DNA of 42,676 bases from Glaciozyma antarctica PI12 (GCA_002917775.1 KZ627160.1:577111-619786); one strand, 5' to 3'; shown: positions 1-11,700, numbered from the stretch's first letter. The notes: generated by a model from the letters alone, not told the origin. Numbers and translations: made by a program.

Positions 1-291
1 GCCATATCTTTCTCTCTCGCTCCTTCTTCTCACCCGCACACTCGTTTGTCCGGATTCCCCTTCCTGAGATCGTCTGACTCGCTCCTCGGGCGGATCCTCG
101 CTTGCCCACTGCGCAGTTACAGTGTGCGCCTTCCGGCTTCGGCCAAGCTGCAGAGGCTTCTCGCTTTCGAGCTCGGAGCTAAGAGATTCCCCGCACGACA
201 ACACCTGACGCCTCAGCCCCCCGCTTTGGAATTTGGAACTTCTAGTTCTGCGCGCTCAGTCTGCTCTTGATCCATCAGCATAACCCAAACC

Positions 292-737
292 ATGGCCGAC
301 GTTCTCCAGGCAACCTTCAAGCAAGCAGTCTCCCTAGTTGAGCACGCAACGCAGGCGATGCAGCCATTCAGCCCTCCCAGCCCGGCCGAAGGTGAGCTCC
401 GTTGTCTCTACGGCCTGAGATCGAGCTGACAGCTGGTGATCCAGTCGCGCAAGTATGGCTCAACAAGATGGAGTCTGCTCTCGCCTCGAAGAGCGTGCCT
501 CACATTGTATAAGGTCCAGTTTCAGACGGAAGACTCTAAGGCTCCCCTAAGGTCCTCACCATTGGCGGAGGCTACATTTCTTCTCGCTTCGCAACCGGAG
601 CTCCGGGCAGACGTTCCTTTTTTGCAAGCAGGCAGAACGGCTTGATGCTCTCGGCGACGCTCACTGTCCTTGGTATCTCTCGCCTCATTATTGAGGAGAA
701 CTACAGGCTCGGCGACAGCTGCAAGAACCAGCAGTAA
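292..737 (+). CDS. Small hypothetical protein with one predicted membrane helix
   Basis: I do not recognise this gene. Three exons (292-391, 445-506, 552-737) join in frame to give a 115-residue protein starting MADVLQATFKQAV and ending GDSCKNQQ. The first intron has GTGAGC, a CTGAC branch site and CCAG; the second (507-551) starts GTATAAG and ends CTAAG, a less usual acceptor, but the reading frame continues cleanly across it. Residues about 65-80 form a Gly/Ser/Arg stretch, followed by a hydrophobic segment of about 18 residues (GLMLSATLTVLGISRLII) and a short polar tail, which suggests a single-pass membrane protein, perhaps mitochondrial. The stop lies only 35 bp from the stop of the convergent gene at 773, so the 3' UTRs must overlap. 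Start chosen because it is the first ATG giving a spliced frame; no homology-based support. Confidence 0.5.
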
Positions 738-772
738 ACATCTTGATTCACAAACTTTGTACTCCAGCAAGA

Positions 773-2662
773 TCACTTCTCTGCACGGCACTGAAGCTTG
801 TGAGATTTCCAGTGCTCCTGAATAGGCGAATCAGTTAGTCGAAAATCATAGCGAGAACTAGGGCAACAGAAGCTCACCTTTTGATGCTCGACGGAGCAAT
901 AAGAAACCTTCTGGCAGCCCGAACACTTCCTCAGCTCATCGTCGCCCGTCTTTCCGCACGCCGCACACAGTCGCTGCCCCTTCGCATCGATCGTTGTTGA
1001 CTTGGTCTCCTCCCAAAACCCACCCGCAGTCCACTCGGAGTCGACCTTCCTGCCCTTCCCCTTCGACGCGCTCGTTGCAGGGACGACAGTGGGCGAGAAC
1101 GGCATGTTGAACTTCTTGGCGCCTTCGCAAAGAGATTTGGGAGAGACGAGCGCGACGCCGATTCGCTTCTCGGCCCAGAAGCTATCAAAGCGAAGAGGGT
1201 TGAGCTCGCTGAGCGCGCTTGCGCGGGTGCGAAGGTCGCTGTAATTGGGGCTCGCCAGGATATCGCGTTTCAGATTGATTCTGTGTGAGGCAGTTAGTGC
1301 CTGAGAAGAGAGAGAAAAGAGGAACTTGCTTCTGCGGGACAGTGGTGCCGGGGGAGAGATACTCCTCTAAGCGCGCGCCGTACCGACTGTTGCCTTGCAT
1401 GTTCTCTGCAAAGAAGCGGAATGAGCTCAGGGAAGGGGTGCGATCGGCTCGGTGCAACTGACCTCCTGGGCAGGCGCCAAACCCGTCAATGAGGACGACC
1501 TCACCGTGCGAGACCTCAAGCGGCAGGACTTCGCGAACCTGCAACATTGCGCGCATCAGTCGAGTCCTCGCATTCAAAAGGCGGTACGAACGAAAATGTG
1601 ATGATCCCAGCGGTCACCAAAATCGTAGAGCTTTGACACCGTGTTAGCTGTCTGTGCAAACGTAGAGGGACATTCATGGACCTACATAGCCGAATCCGAG
1701 CCCGTCTTTCCCCTCGTTCACGCAGAGATGAGCTAGTGTATACTCGGTGTCGTCAAGCCAAACAAAGCCAACTCTGTCGGCGTACATCATGTCCAGCGAA
1801 TCCGATTTCTGGGGGAGGGTCAGCGAGATTTTGAGACTGGAGTTGCGAGAGGTCAAACCGTTGGTCCATAGATTGATCCATCGCTAAAGCCGGTAAACGT
1901 GTACGAATGCAAATTCCTTGTCCATCCCATCGCGGGAGTCGCCTGCGGAGAGCTCTCGTCAGCCGCTGGGGGACCGAACGACGCTCAGCTTGCCACTCAC
2001 GACTTTGTCCTGGAAGGTCGAAAGCTTCATGCCAGCAGACACGAACTCGACGAGTGATACTCCGCAATGCCGGCTGATCGGGGAAGCTGATGTGCGACGG
2101 TAAGCGGTGAGCAAACAAAGCGGGACGCGGGCGAACGACGAACGGGAGCACGATTTCGAGAATTAGGTCCTTCTTAGAGAACATCGCCAGGTCCAGTGCC
2201 GCGAGTTTAGCCGCCTGCAGCGACGACGTGAGTGAGAAGACGGCAGGGCGAAGGAAGCGCGCACCTTCTGCTTCCTGAGCTGCTTGATGAACTGCAGCTC
2301 CAGTCGCTCGACATCCTTGTGTTGGAACGCGTAGGAATCACCACGCATGAGCTGCTTCATCATCGCCATCATGTCGGGCTCCCCTTTCAGCGTCGGACGG
2401 GATCAGCTTGACGCGCCAGAACTTGCCTCAGATGCAAGAGCTCACCAGTATCTGCGGTACCCCAGTATCTGACACGGCCATCGGCATCCTTGGGAGGATC
2501 CCAGACACGCGGATCTGCGACGAAGCACGCGGTTAGCACCTGGGAAGAAGGCTGAGAGCAGGGAGGACTCCGCGACGTGCCTTCGAAGAAGAGGTTGCGC
2601 AAGCTTTCTCCGCTGTACGTAACGCTGAGCTTGATGAACTTGGGAGTTCGCTTGGGAGCCAT
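773..2662 (-). CDS. MYND zinc-finger protein with pRiA4b ORF-3-like domain
   Basis: Multi-exon gene on the minus strand starting at 2662 with MAPKRTPKFIKLSVTYSGE. The middle carries the exon text KLYDFGDRWDHHI (around 1610-1640), the hallmark of the plasmid pRiA4b ORF-3-like fold, together with the neighbouring stretch YADRVGFVWLDD (around 1760-1800) and, later, LIDGFGACPGG. The C-terminus is a MYND finger: CAACGKTGDDELRKCSGC, then YCSVEHQK, an intron, then EHWKSHKLQC, so the expected Cys/His ligands are all visible. MYND fingers bind proline-rich partner peptides; the role of the pRiA4b-like domain in fungi is not settled, so no reaction is assigned. At least seven introns; the first probably uses a GTCCTC donor near 2577. 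The combination is known in fungal proteins by family knowledge. Stop TGA at 773-775. Confidence 0.82.
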
Positions 2663-2823
2663 ACAGGAAGCGAGGGAGCAGGTGTCGCGTTGAAAGAGAA
2701 AGAAGGGAGCTCGAGCAAGGACACGCGACTGACCGGGCTGGATCCGGACTGATCGAGGTCTTCAGGACGTCGAAGGCACTGCGTGGAGCTCTGATCCCGC
2801 TAAAGCAACGCCAGCATTGCAAA

Positions 2824-4796
2824 CTAAGTAAACCTTCCACCTCCCTCCCCCTCTGTCCCGCTCGCCTCATCCTCCCTCTCACTCCTCTCCGCCACTGCAT
2901 CACTCCCCATCTCCTCGGGCAAAGGTAATCGTGCCCTCATCGACGGACTCATCGTCGCACCCGGCGACTGCACCAAATTAATCAGCAGTACTCGACACGC
3001 AGAAGGAGGGACGCACATGAGCGAGCAGATACTGCCCTCCGCCAAGCGTGACGGAGATTGTGCGAGCGCGGAGAGAGGGAGGTCGCTCGAGGTGCTGTAA
3101 GGAAGCGCGATGTCGAAGAGGAACTACTGAAGGTAGTTGGTCGGGGTGATGATCTTCGACGGCGGAGGGGGGAGGGGGAGTTGACTCGCGCGTGAGGACG
3201 TACACGCCTTGCGAAGAGGGTCAGCAGAGGCGACGCGGGAGGAAACGATGAGCTTACCGAGGGCGGAGAGGGTGCAGCCGAAAAGAAAGTTGACGAACTG
3301 CTTAAAGTCGACCTGCGTAGGGAGCGGAGTCAGCAGCGAGCTTTGAAGTGGGGACGTTTGCGTACTCCGTCAAATTCGCGATATAGGACAGCACTCCCGA
3401 TAATGGCAGAGAGAGAGAAAGAGCAGAATTGGCTGGGGATAACTACCCGGCTCTCGAATCGCTGGAGGCTCTTGTTGATAAAGTTGACCTGGATGAGGGC
3501 GGTGGCTATTGCGAGAATTGCGAGAATTGGGTAGGTGATCCAGTATTTGAAGCTACGATAACAAGCGTCAGCACTGCGCGAAAACAGGCGAGCCTAGACC
3601 TACGAATCGAGGAAGAGCAGGTTGATGAAAGACGAAAACGCCTTGGTCGATAAGACAGTGAAGCCGCCTGAACCCCGTCAGGACGAAGGCCGCTCAAGGG
3701 TAAAGATAGCCCACCTGCAACGGCGCATATTCCCACGTCAATCATGACCCATTGGTCGCCGTACCGCGTACTGGAGAGCTTCGCAAGGACGGCCAGCGCC
3801 ACGACCGAGACCGTCGCGTATGCAATAAACAGCGGAGTCGAGGCAGCAGCAAGGATTTCGTCGGGAAAGAGCTGTAGAGCCACAGTCAGTCAACGCACGA
3901 AGCGAGAGAGCGGGAAAGTTGCCTTCTTGTCGTTGCTGCGCGACCCCCACACAACGACGACTCCTCCCACCACGGCCAACGCGCATCCCCAAAGGTCACG
4001 CTTTCGAAAAGGCTGCGAGCGGATCGTTCAGTCTCGCTCCCGACTGCAAAGCGCCCCCTCAACGCACCTCCTTTAGAATTAGCGGTGCAAAAATCACGTT
4101 CGCGACGAGTGCCACTGTCCCCAGAGGCGAGATGAGGGACGCAGGAGCGAATCCATATGCCAGGAAGTTTCCAAGCTGTACAGAACAGTCCAAGACTCAT
4201 TAGAGAGCTCCTCAGCTTCACAAACGATCCACTCACCTCGCCGACGTTGAGAAGCGCCAATCCAAGCCACCACAGAGGCTCGCTGAGGAACGCCTTGTCG
4301 ATCCTGGGACGCCTCCCCCACCGCGTCCTTGAATTCCGCCTATTCCGACTGCCAGCTTCGCTCCCATTCGCCGGCTTCCCATCCCCAGCTCCCTCCTCCG
4401 CGAGCTCCACGGGCTCAAGTTGGCTCCCTGAGCTCTGGACTGCCGCCTCAGCTAATCTCGAGTCGATTGTAGGTCGTGCGTGGGAGTAGGCGGTTGGTAG
4501 GAGGAGTGGAGAGCGTTCGGATTGAAAGGAGCGGTCGGAGAGGGTGAGGGAGGAGCGACGTGGTGAGAGCGGCGGATCGTCGTCCTTGTGAGGCTGGTTC
4601 GCCAAGCGGAGATGAGCCAGCTTCTGAATGTTGAGCGCGAGCGAGATGCAGGTGTTTCCCTAGCACAAGAAGGTCAGCTGCGCTCGCTGGATGAGCTGGA
4701 GAGAGGGGTGCTCACAGCTACGCAGATGGCGACGCCAATCAAGGAGCTCGTCGTCCCGTCGCCGTCCTCTGCAGTGAACGTGTGTCCAAGAAGCAT
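2824..4796 (-). CDS. NIPA-type magnesium transporter (DUF803 family)
   Basis: Membrane transporter of the NIPA family, which moves Mg2+ and sits in the drug/metabolite-transporter fold. Exons read, in order: start at 4796 (MLLGHTFTAEDGDG), first helix SLIGVAICVAGNTCISLALN, KLAHLRLAN, then a hydrophilic insert of roughly 110 residues rich in Ser/Pro/Arg (about 4230-4600), then LWWLGLALLNVGEVGNF and AYGFAPASLISPLGTVALVA, both typical NIPA helix motifs, then ILKERFRKRDLWG, FIAYATVSVVALAVLA, and a last helix ending GVYVLTRES. A polar C-terminal tail of roughly 80-100 residues follows to the TAG at 2824-2826. The open frame could be extended upstream of 4796, but only through non-ATG codons, so the ATG at 4796 is preferred. 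Divergent from SFT2 with 103 bp between start codons. The long loop after the first helix is unusual for the family and is probably cytosolic and regulatory (inference). Confidence 0.9.
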
Positions 4797-4899
4797 CCGC
4801 CGTCTCAGCGCGCGCTTTCGTGAGGTGTGGTGGAGAGGAAGAAGAAGAACGAGGAGCCGAAGAAGAATAACCCTTCGCGCTCTTGCCCCTCCTCCCTCA
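4797..4899. promoter_or_regulatory. Shared divergent promoter between NIPA transporter and SFT2
   Basis: Only 103 bp separate the ATG of the minus-strand NIPA gene (4796) from the ATG of the plus-strand SFT2 gene (4900). Both 5' UTRs and core promoter elements must lie here or inside the neighbouring gene. No TATA box is visible; the tract is rich in GAAGAAGA-type purine repeats (about 4838-4868), a possible nucleosome-disfavouring or factor-binding sequence. The promoter role is inferred from layout. Confidence 0.5.
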
Positions 4900-5981
4900 A
4901 TGGCAGAATCCAACTTCAGACAGAACCTACAAGGCTGTAAGCACCTCACAAGGCTGTCCTAGGCGTTCCAGCTCACCCCGTACTTCAACAGTCGCCTGGG
5001 CCCGTCCGGGCGTCGTCACCGACGACTCTCCGCGCACCGGCACAACAGCAGGACAGGCGGATGGATCCTCAAACCCTTTCGCACGATTCAGCAGCTCCAT
5101 CTCGGGGTACATTCCAGTTCGAAGCGGGGACCGGACGAACGAGGAGGAAGCGTGCGTGGTCGCTCGAGTGTTGTTCGGCGCGGAGAGCTGATGTCGGCGC
5201 AGGTACTTTGCGCTGTCGAGGTGGGAGAGGTTCTTGGGGTTCTTGATTTGCTGCGGAGGAGCGGCGGTGTGCTTTATGGTGGCGTTCTTCATTGGGCTAC
5301 CGATGCTGGCACTTGCTCCACGCAAGTTCGCGGTGAGTCCTCGAGGTGGGGGTGACGCTGGAGCCGGAGCTGACGAAAAAGACCGGTGTGGACAGGTCTC
5401 CTTCTCCCTTGGAAGTGTGAGTGCTGCCCTTAGAGCTGGTAGGGACCTGGAGCTGACGTTCCTGTGGCGCGTAGATCCTGTTTATGGCTGGGTGCGTCCT
5501 CAGCAGTCGCTCGTCTCTCCAGGAGCTCACCATTACTCTCCACAGATTCGCCGTACTACAAGGACCGATCACTCAGCTCAAGCACATGGTCACCGCTGAG
5601 CGTCTTCCCTTCACCGGGGCGTACATTGGCTCGCTCGTCCTCACTCTCTACTTCGCGCTCGGGGTTCGTCCTTATCTTTCCACCTCTGACAATCTACTGA
5701 TGTTATGCAACACCAGCGGAGATCTTACATTCCCACCCTCATCTGCGCCGTCATTCAATGTGCAGCTCTGGTCTCCTACTTTGTCGCCTACTTCCCGTGC
5801 GTCCTCCCTCTCTCGCATCAAAACCCCGCTCATGACAATGTAAACGCAGTGGAGGATGGCAAACACTGTCGTTTGGATCGCGGATGGCCATGCGCGGAGC
5901 GGGATCTGTGGGCGTTCCCCTGCTTCGCCGCAAGACTTTGACTGATGCACCAGCTTACCCTCGCAGCTTCTACCGGTTTGA
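4900..5981 (+). CDS. SFT2: SFT2/GOT1-like vesicle transport membrane protein
   Basis: Spliced product begins MAESNFRQNLQGFAWARPG and carries the family's N-terminal cytosolic region (NPFARFSSSISGYIP, then EEEAYFALSRWERFLGF) followed by four membrane helices: LICCGGAAVCFMVAFFIGLPM, FSLGSILFMAGFAVLQGP, GAYIGSLVLTLYFAL and SYIPTLICAVIQCAALVSYF. It ends YFPGGWQTLSFG ... RGAGSLLPV, the usual SFT2 C-terminus, at TGA 5979-5981. Sft2 proteins act with Got1 in fusion of endosome-derived vesicles with the Golgi. Seven or so short introns; the first is best read as about 55 nt ending CAACAG so that the frame joins TTC-GCC-TGG, and the last ends CTCGCAG just before CTTCTACCGG. The pair of residues before the first intron (LQG) and the tail match the family closely, so start and stop are well supported. 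Confidence 0.92.
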
Positions 5982-6231
5982 ATACGATTGTGGAGCATGT
6001 AATACGACTAATAGAAAAGCAGCAGCGCGGAAAGATAGCGCGAGCTTGCTTACTCGGTGCCGAGACGGGTCCTCCGCGAGAGCGTAGGTCACCGACTCCT
6101 AAGGGAAGCGTAGCGATCGCGAAGCTCTTCCTTGACAGAGGCACTCGGAAGGCAAGCAGAGGCTGCTCTCAGGAGGCGAGCAGAGGTGCCAAAATCGAGC
6201 GGAGCGGTGATGATGGTTGCAGCTCCCCAAG

Positions 6232-8469
6232 CTACCTCTTCGCCTTGCTCCGGTCGACCTCGATGTAGTTCTTCGGCAACCCCTTCTCCGTCAAGATCTT
6301 CGTCACCAACGCCTCGTGCGAGCCTGCGTGCCACCATCAGCTCCCTCCTATTCTTCGAAGACGAAAGCCTCACCTTGGACCATGATCTCGAAGATCGGCT
6401 TCTTCGGCGAGCACCCCGCCATTGGTTGAACTGTGAATCACATCAGCCAGCGCCGCCGAAGCCGAGAGAAGAGGACGCACTAGCCGTCGCCGACGCCGCA
6501 GCGAGCTTGAGGTCCGCCGCGAGTTCCTCCCCCGAGAGGTCCCAAGCCTCGTACCCCGAAATGAGGGTGACCATGCGCTTCCCAACACTCTTCATCGCAA
6601 TCCTCACCACCGGTGGCGTTCCTTTCCTGCTCAAATCAGCTCTCCCCTCACTGCTCCCGTGAAAGACACGCACTTGATCACCAGCTCCTCGCCCGCTTTT
6701 CGAAGCGAGTAGAACCGCACACACCCGTCCTTAAGGCGCTTCGCCGCGTCGTCCTTGGTCATCGCATCCAGCATCTCGCCCTTCTTAAGTAGCGAATCGG
6801 AGAGGACGGGGTCGAGTTTGAGAAATTTGGGGTCGCGAGGGTGAGCAAGGGAGAAGGCGGATACGTAGTCGAGGAGGACCTTCTTGAGCTCGTGTGGGAG
6901 ATAGAGGTCGTTCTCAGGTCTGCGGAATTCGTGAGCTGGAGGACGAGAGGAGGGGGCAGAGGGCGTACCGAGGGTAGGGAGAGTGGAGGAAGAGGGGGAG
7001 GACGGAGGAGGAGGCTTTGTAGAGCTCTTGAACGACGATGCCAGAGGTAACAGCAGCTGCGGAAGCTGCTGCCTTCTCCGCCGAGGCGCCAGCTTGAGCA
7101 ATAGTTTTGTACCCTCGCACTGAATCGACACTGCGCCAAAATCAGTCTTGGAAGCACGCACGAGAGGGAGTGGCCGCACTCAGGATGGGTCTTGTTCACG
7201 CTCATGACGACCAAATCACCCTTGACCTCCTTCGTAACTAGCACGCCAGCCTTCGCAGCGACTTTGAGGAACGGCGCAAGCTTCTTGAAGGACGACTTCT
7301 TGATGTCTGCTGCTGCGGCGTGGGCGGGACGGAAGGGGAGGATGTAGGCCGAGTAGAGGGAGGAGGCGGGGAGGGGGAAGAGAGCGGGTTGCTTGCCGAG
7401 AGTGGTTTGGATGGCGAGGAGGAGGGCGGTGCGAAGGATGGTGTCGACTTCTGCGAAATGCGAAATGTCAGCAGGAAGGTCGCGAGGGAGGGATCCGAGG
7501 GATGTACGAACCAGCAGGAGTCAAAACTTCGCTGGTAGCGGGTTCGGAGGGCGCAGGTTCGGCAGGGACAGGCTCGCAGACGGGGTCAAAGGTGTCGAGA
7601 GTGAGGTCTGCGAGCGAAGGGCCGCTGTCCGAGTCGTCGCTTTCCGGCGTCCCTGGCCTCGATTCCTCAGGTACGAGACGCTCGGCCGTCGTTTGAGATC
7701 CCGTCTTCCACAGGAAGTCCCCTCGGGCATGCAGCTGCGAGCTTACAGCGTTAGTACGTAAGATCGCAAGGAAGCTGAGCAAGAGATCTTCACAGTCAAC
7801 ACAGCCTTGCCCTCCCGGTTGTGCCATAGCTCCTTTTGCGAGGCAGTGAGTTGTCCGACAGCTACGATCTGGCGGCGAGTAAGCAGCTGAACCTGTTGGC
7901 GTGCGCGCAAGACCATGTAGGCGCACCTCCGGGGATCCCTCCGCGACGACAGCCACCAGCGAGCCTTCCATCATTTGCGTCGGTAGGAACCGCAGGCTGG
8001 CGTCCGAGATACCGGTGGAGAACAGCGCTGCAGTACCGGATCAGCTTCCTCCGGCTTCCAGCTCCATTCTGCTGAGCTCACCTGCTCCCGAGATAAGGTG
8101 CTCCACTACTTGCTGCGCCGTGACGAGGGTAGGTAGGAGATCCGGAAGGAGGTCGAACGCGTAGCACGTCGGGATCAGAGCTCCTTTCTCATGCCGGAAG
8201 AAGAGAGGGTTGCCGCTGGAGGAGGAGGAGTAGATCTGGCAGGGTTCGCCGAGGTGGGTCGTGATCTTGTGGGTGTGGACGTCGGGGAAGAGGATCTTGA
8301 CTAGCGAAGGATCGAGGTAGAAGTCGGTGGAGAGCTCATCTCGCAGCTTGCGCGCGTCTGAGGAGCGGAGAGGAGCCGAGGTCTTGCTGGTGTGAGGGCG
8401 TTTGAACTGTAAGGATCATGGTTAGCTCTGAGCTGGCCGTACACCAGCTCCTACTGGCAGACTTACCAT
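6232..8469 (-). CDS. TMA64: Translation initiation factor eIF2D (ligatin/Tma64 family)
   Basis: Non-canonical initiation/recycling factor that delivers or removes tRNA at the ribosomal P site. The first coding exon holds only the ATG (8467-8469), immediately followed by GTAAGT; exon 2 continues FKRPHTSKTSAPLRSSDARK. Next come the N-terminal LUT region (FLDPSLVKILFPDVHTH-like, LIPTCYAFDLLPDLLP), a PUA domain (AALFSTGISDASLRF ... MMEGSLVAVV), a spacer of acidic and Pro residues (about 7500-7680), a winged-helix/SWIB region (VDTILRTALLLAIQ, FKKLAPFLKVAAKAG, VLVTKEVKGDLVVMSVNKTHP, YLPHELKKVLLDY) and the SUI1/eIF1-like domain (TPPVVRIAMKSVGKRMVTLI, PKKPIFEIMVQG, EALVTKILTEKGLPKNYIEV). Stop TAG at 6232-6234. 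Domain order and length match the family. It ends about 250 bp from SFT2 (convergent) and starts 266 bp from VPS35 (divergent). Confidence 0.92.
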
Positions 8470-8735
8470 GCTGAGAGAGCTCCTTGAGCGGTACGGAAGG
8501 AGGAAGAGAGTCGCTGGCTGAGCTCGCCTTCGCCTTGAGCTGAGCGGAAGCGTGACGACGACGCCGCACACTTCTCCCTCCTCCCAACCACTCGCCGACT
8601 CGACTCGCTCAACGCCCTTTAGAGGAAACTATTATCAACGAGAAGAGCTCTCCGCCAGCAGCGTTTGAACCACCTCGACAGCCCCGCCTCCTCCGCCGCC
8701 GCACTCGGCCCCCGCTCCCTCCTCAACCCGTCGCC
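8470..8735. promoter_or_regulatory. Divergent promoter region, eIF2D / VPS35
   Basis: A 266-bp gap between the start codons of eIF2D (8469, minus) and VPS35 (8736, plus). It contains no convincing open frame and no TATA box; it is CCTCC/GCC-rich and so resembles other TATA-less promoters in this window. Role inferred from position only. Confidence 0.4.
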
Positions 8736-11700
8736 ATGCAGGAAGAGGGCAAGCTCCTCGCAGAGTCCCTGGCGACAGTCAGGACTCAGCTGGTTCAGAT
8801 GCGGAGATGCCTGGTTCGTCTCGCGCACTCCACGCCGCACATCGACCTCAAGCTAACCTCGAGTCGGGCCGCAGGACTCGGACCAACTCATGGACGCGCT
8901 CAAGAGCGCCAGCACGATGCTTGCCGAACTGCGTACCTCATCTCTGAGCCCCAAGCAGTACTACGAACTCTGTGAGTCGGTCGGGACGTCAGGTGGGCTG
9001 GACAAGGGGAGCTGACGGGGCCTCCTTAGATATGGCCGTGTTCGACGCTCTACGCTACCTCGCTTCCTACCTCCACGATGCGCACGTTTCCGGCCGTCAC
9101 CATCTCGCAGATCTGTACGAGCTCGTGCAGTACGCAGGCAACCTCGTCCCCCGACTTTGTGCGTACTCTCCACCTCCAACCTCGCAGCAACTGACGGCAG
9201 GAGCTCCCTTACAGACCTCATGATGACTGTTGGGACCGTCTACATGTCCATTCCCGAAGCACCTATCAAGGAGATCATGAAGGACATGATGGAGATGACT
9301 CGCGGCGTGCAGCACCCCACACGCGGCTTGTTCTTGCGACACTATCTGAGTGGGATGACGCGCGACCACCTTCCTATCGGCGACGACCCAGGGTGCGCTC
9401 TCTCCTCCTCTATAATTGACTGTCGCTAACGATTCAATGCAGACCCGGCGGCAACCTCCAGGACTCTATCGGTTTCGTCCTCACCAACTTTATCGAGATG
9501 AACAAGCTTTGGGTCCGACTGCAGCACTCTGGACTCTCGCGCGACCGTGAACGGAGGGAGATGGAGCGGCGGGAGCTTCGCATCCTGGTCGGAACGAACC
9601 TGGTTCGGCTGAGCCAGCTCGAAGGAGTCGACCTTGAGATGTACCGTCGCACGATCCTCCCGAGCGTCCTCGAGCAGGTCGTCAACTGTAAAGACGTGAT
9701 CGCACAGGAGTACCTCATGGAGGTTGTCATTCAGGTGCGTTCTGCATCGCTACTGTAAAGGATTCGCTAATCTCTCGCGGCAGGTCTTCACGGACGACTT
9801 CCACCTTCGCACACTCTCCCCTTTCCTCTCCGCCGTCGCCCAACTCCACCCCAAGGTCGCCATCAAATCTATCGTGATCGCGCTCATCGACCGATTAGCA
9901 GCCTACGCCGCTCGAGAAGCCGAGAACGAGTCGCCCCGAGCAGCGGCAAGACGGCGAAGAGGATGAGTCGGACGAAGCGGTTGGTCGGACAGGTCAAGAA
10001 GCAACGGGAGAGAGCCAAGGCTGGGGATACGGGGGCACCGGGAGCAAAGGAGGAGGAGACGGAGGGCTGGGGTGCGGCCGTCCTTCTTCCGCCGGTCGAG
10101 GGCGCGCAGGACGACGGGTTGATCGACGGCGTCGTTCCTCATCGCGTTCAGAAGGCCACGGCGGTAGTCGGCAAGTTCAGAGGGATCCCGGAAGATGTCA
10201 AGCTCTTCGAGGTCTTCTGGCACCAGATCGTCGAGCTCATCAAGGCGCGTTCATCGCTCCACTCAGCGAGAAGGATCGCTAACTCGGGCTCTTCACACAG
10301 GCTCGTCCCGACCTCTCAATACAAGATATCACCGGCCATCAACGTCTCCCTCATCAACCTTTCCCTCAGCTGCTACCCCGACAAGCTCGAATACGTCGAT
10401 CAGGTCCTCGACTTCGCACGCACCAAGGTCGCAGAGTACGCCGACTCTCCGGACCTCCACCACCCCACGACGATTCAGAACCTCCTCTCTCCCCATCAAC
10501 CCCACCATTACCTCCTACCTCACCGTCCTCACCCTCCTCGCTCTACCCTCCTACGAAGCCCTCCTCCTCGTCCAACCCTACGCCACGCGCCGCTCCATCG
10601 CCCACGCTCTCGTTGCCTCGATCCTTAAGAACGAGACGGTCATCGAGAGTCCCGAGGACGTCAAGGGGATCCTCGATCTCTGCCATGTCCTCGTGCGGGA
10701 TCAGAAGGATCGGACGGTCGCGACGCACCCTGGTATGGGAGGGAGGAACGCTTCGGGTCAGCAGGGCGGAGGAGGGAGGGGACAGGAGTGGAAAGAAGTA
10801 GCAGAAGTATGATGTTATGGCCAGGGGTGGATCGCGAGGATGGTGCATTTGTTCAAGGTCGAGGACCTGGAGGTTCAGTTCAAGGTGCGTTTCGCTGCCA
10901 GACGGAGAAGTAAAGCTAATGAGTGAGCACGAACGCAGCTGCTCCAAACGGCACGGAAAGAGTTCGCAGAAGGCGGCGACCGGATTCGCTGGACGTTCCC
11001 TCCGCTCATCGTCGCCGCCATCAAGCTCGCGCGACGCTACAAGTACAGCGAGTCGTTCGTCACCGACTGGGAAGCCAAGATCTCGACGCTCTTCAAATTT
11101 ATTCACCAATGCACCTCGGTCCTGTACAACAAGGTCGAATCCTCCGAGATCTGTCTCCGACTCTACCTCCTCGCCCTCTCCTCTGCCGACGAAGCCGGCC
11201 TCGAAGAATTGGCGTACGAATTCGCCGTGCAGGCGTTTACGATCTACGAAGAGTCCATCTCGGAGAGTCGGGCGCAGCTGCAGGCGATCACGCTCATCAT
11301 CGGGACGCTTCAAACGGCGCGCGTGTTTGGGACTGACAACTACGACACCCTCATTACGAAGGCGGCGCTGCATGGAGCCAAGTTGTTGAAGAAGGGTCAG
11401 CAGGCGACGGCGGTGGCGTTGGCGAGTCATTTGTGGTGGCAGACCGAGGTCGTCGGGCGCGAGGGCAAGGCGGACAAGGTGCGCTGTTCTCGCTTCGCTG
11501 TCGCGTTTAACTGGGACTGACGCAGCCGTTGCAGGCTCCGTACCGAGATGGCAAGCGCGTCCTCGAGTGCCTTCAGAAGTCTCTCCGCATCGCCACGTCG
11601 TCGATCGACGAGCTCACCAGCGTACAACTCTACTGCGACGCGCTGGACCAGTACCTCTACTACTTTGAGCGAGGCGTCGACGCTGTACGTCCCCTTCCCT

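Noticed and set aside
9963-10628. Separate gene starting at the ATG 9963
   Set aside because: The reading contains [20 protein letters not shown], which is the middle of VPS35, so it is part of that gene after a frame break, not an independent gene.
10543-11430. 295-codon minus-strand frame inside VPS35
   Set aside because: Opposite strand of exons with unmistakable VPS35 motifs; a GC-bias artefact.
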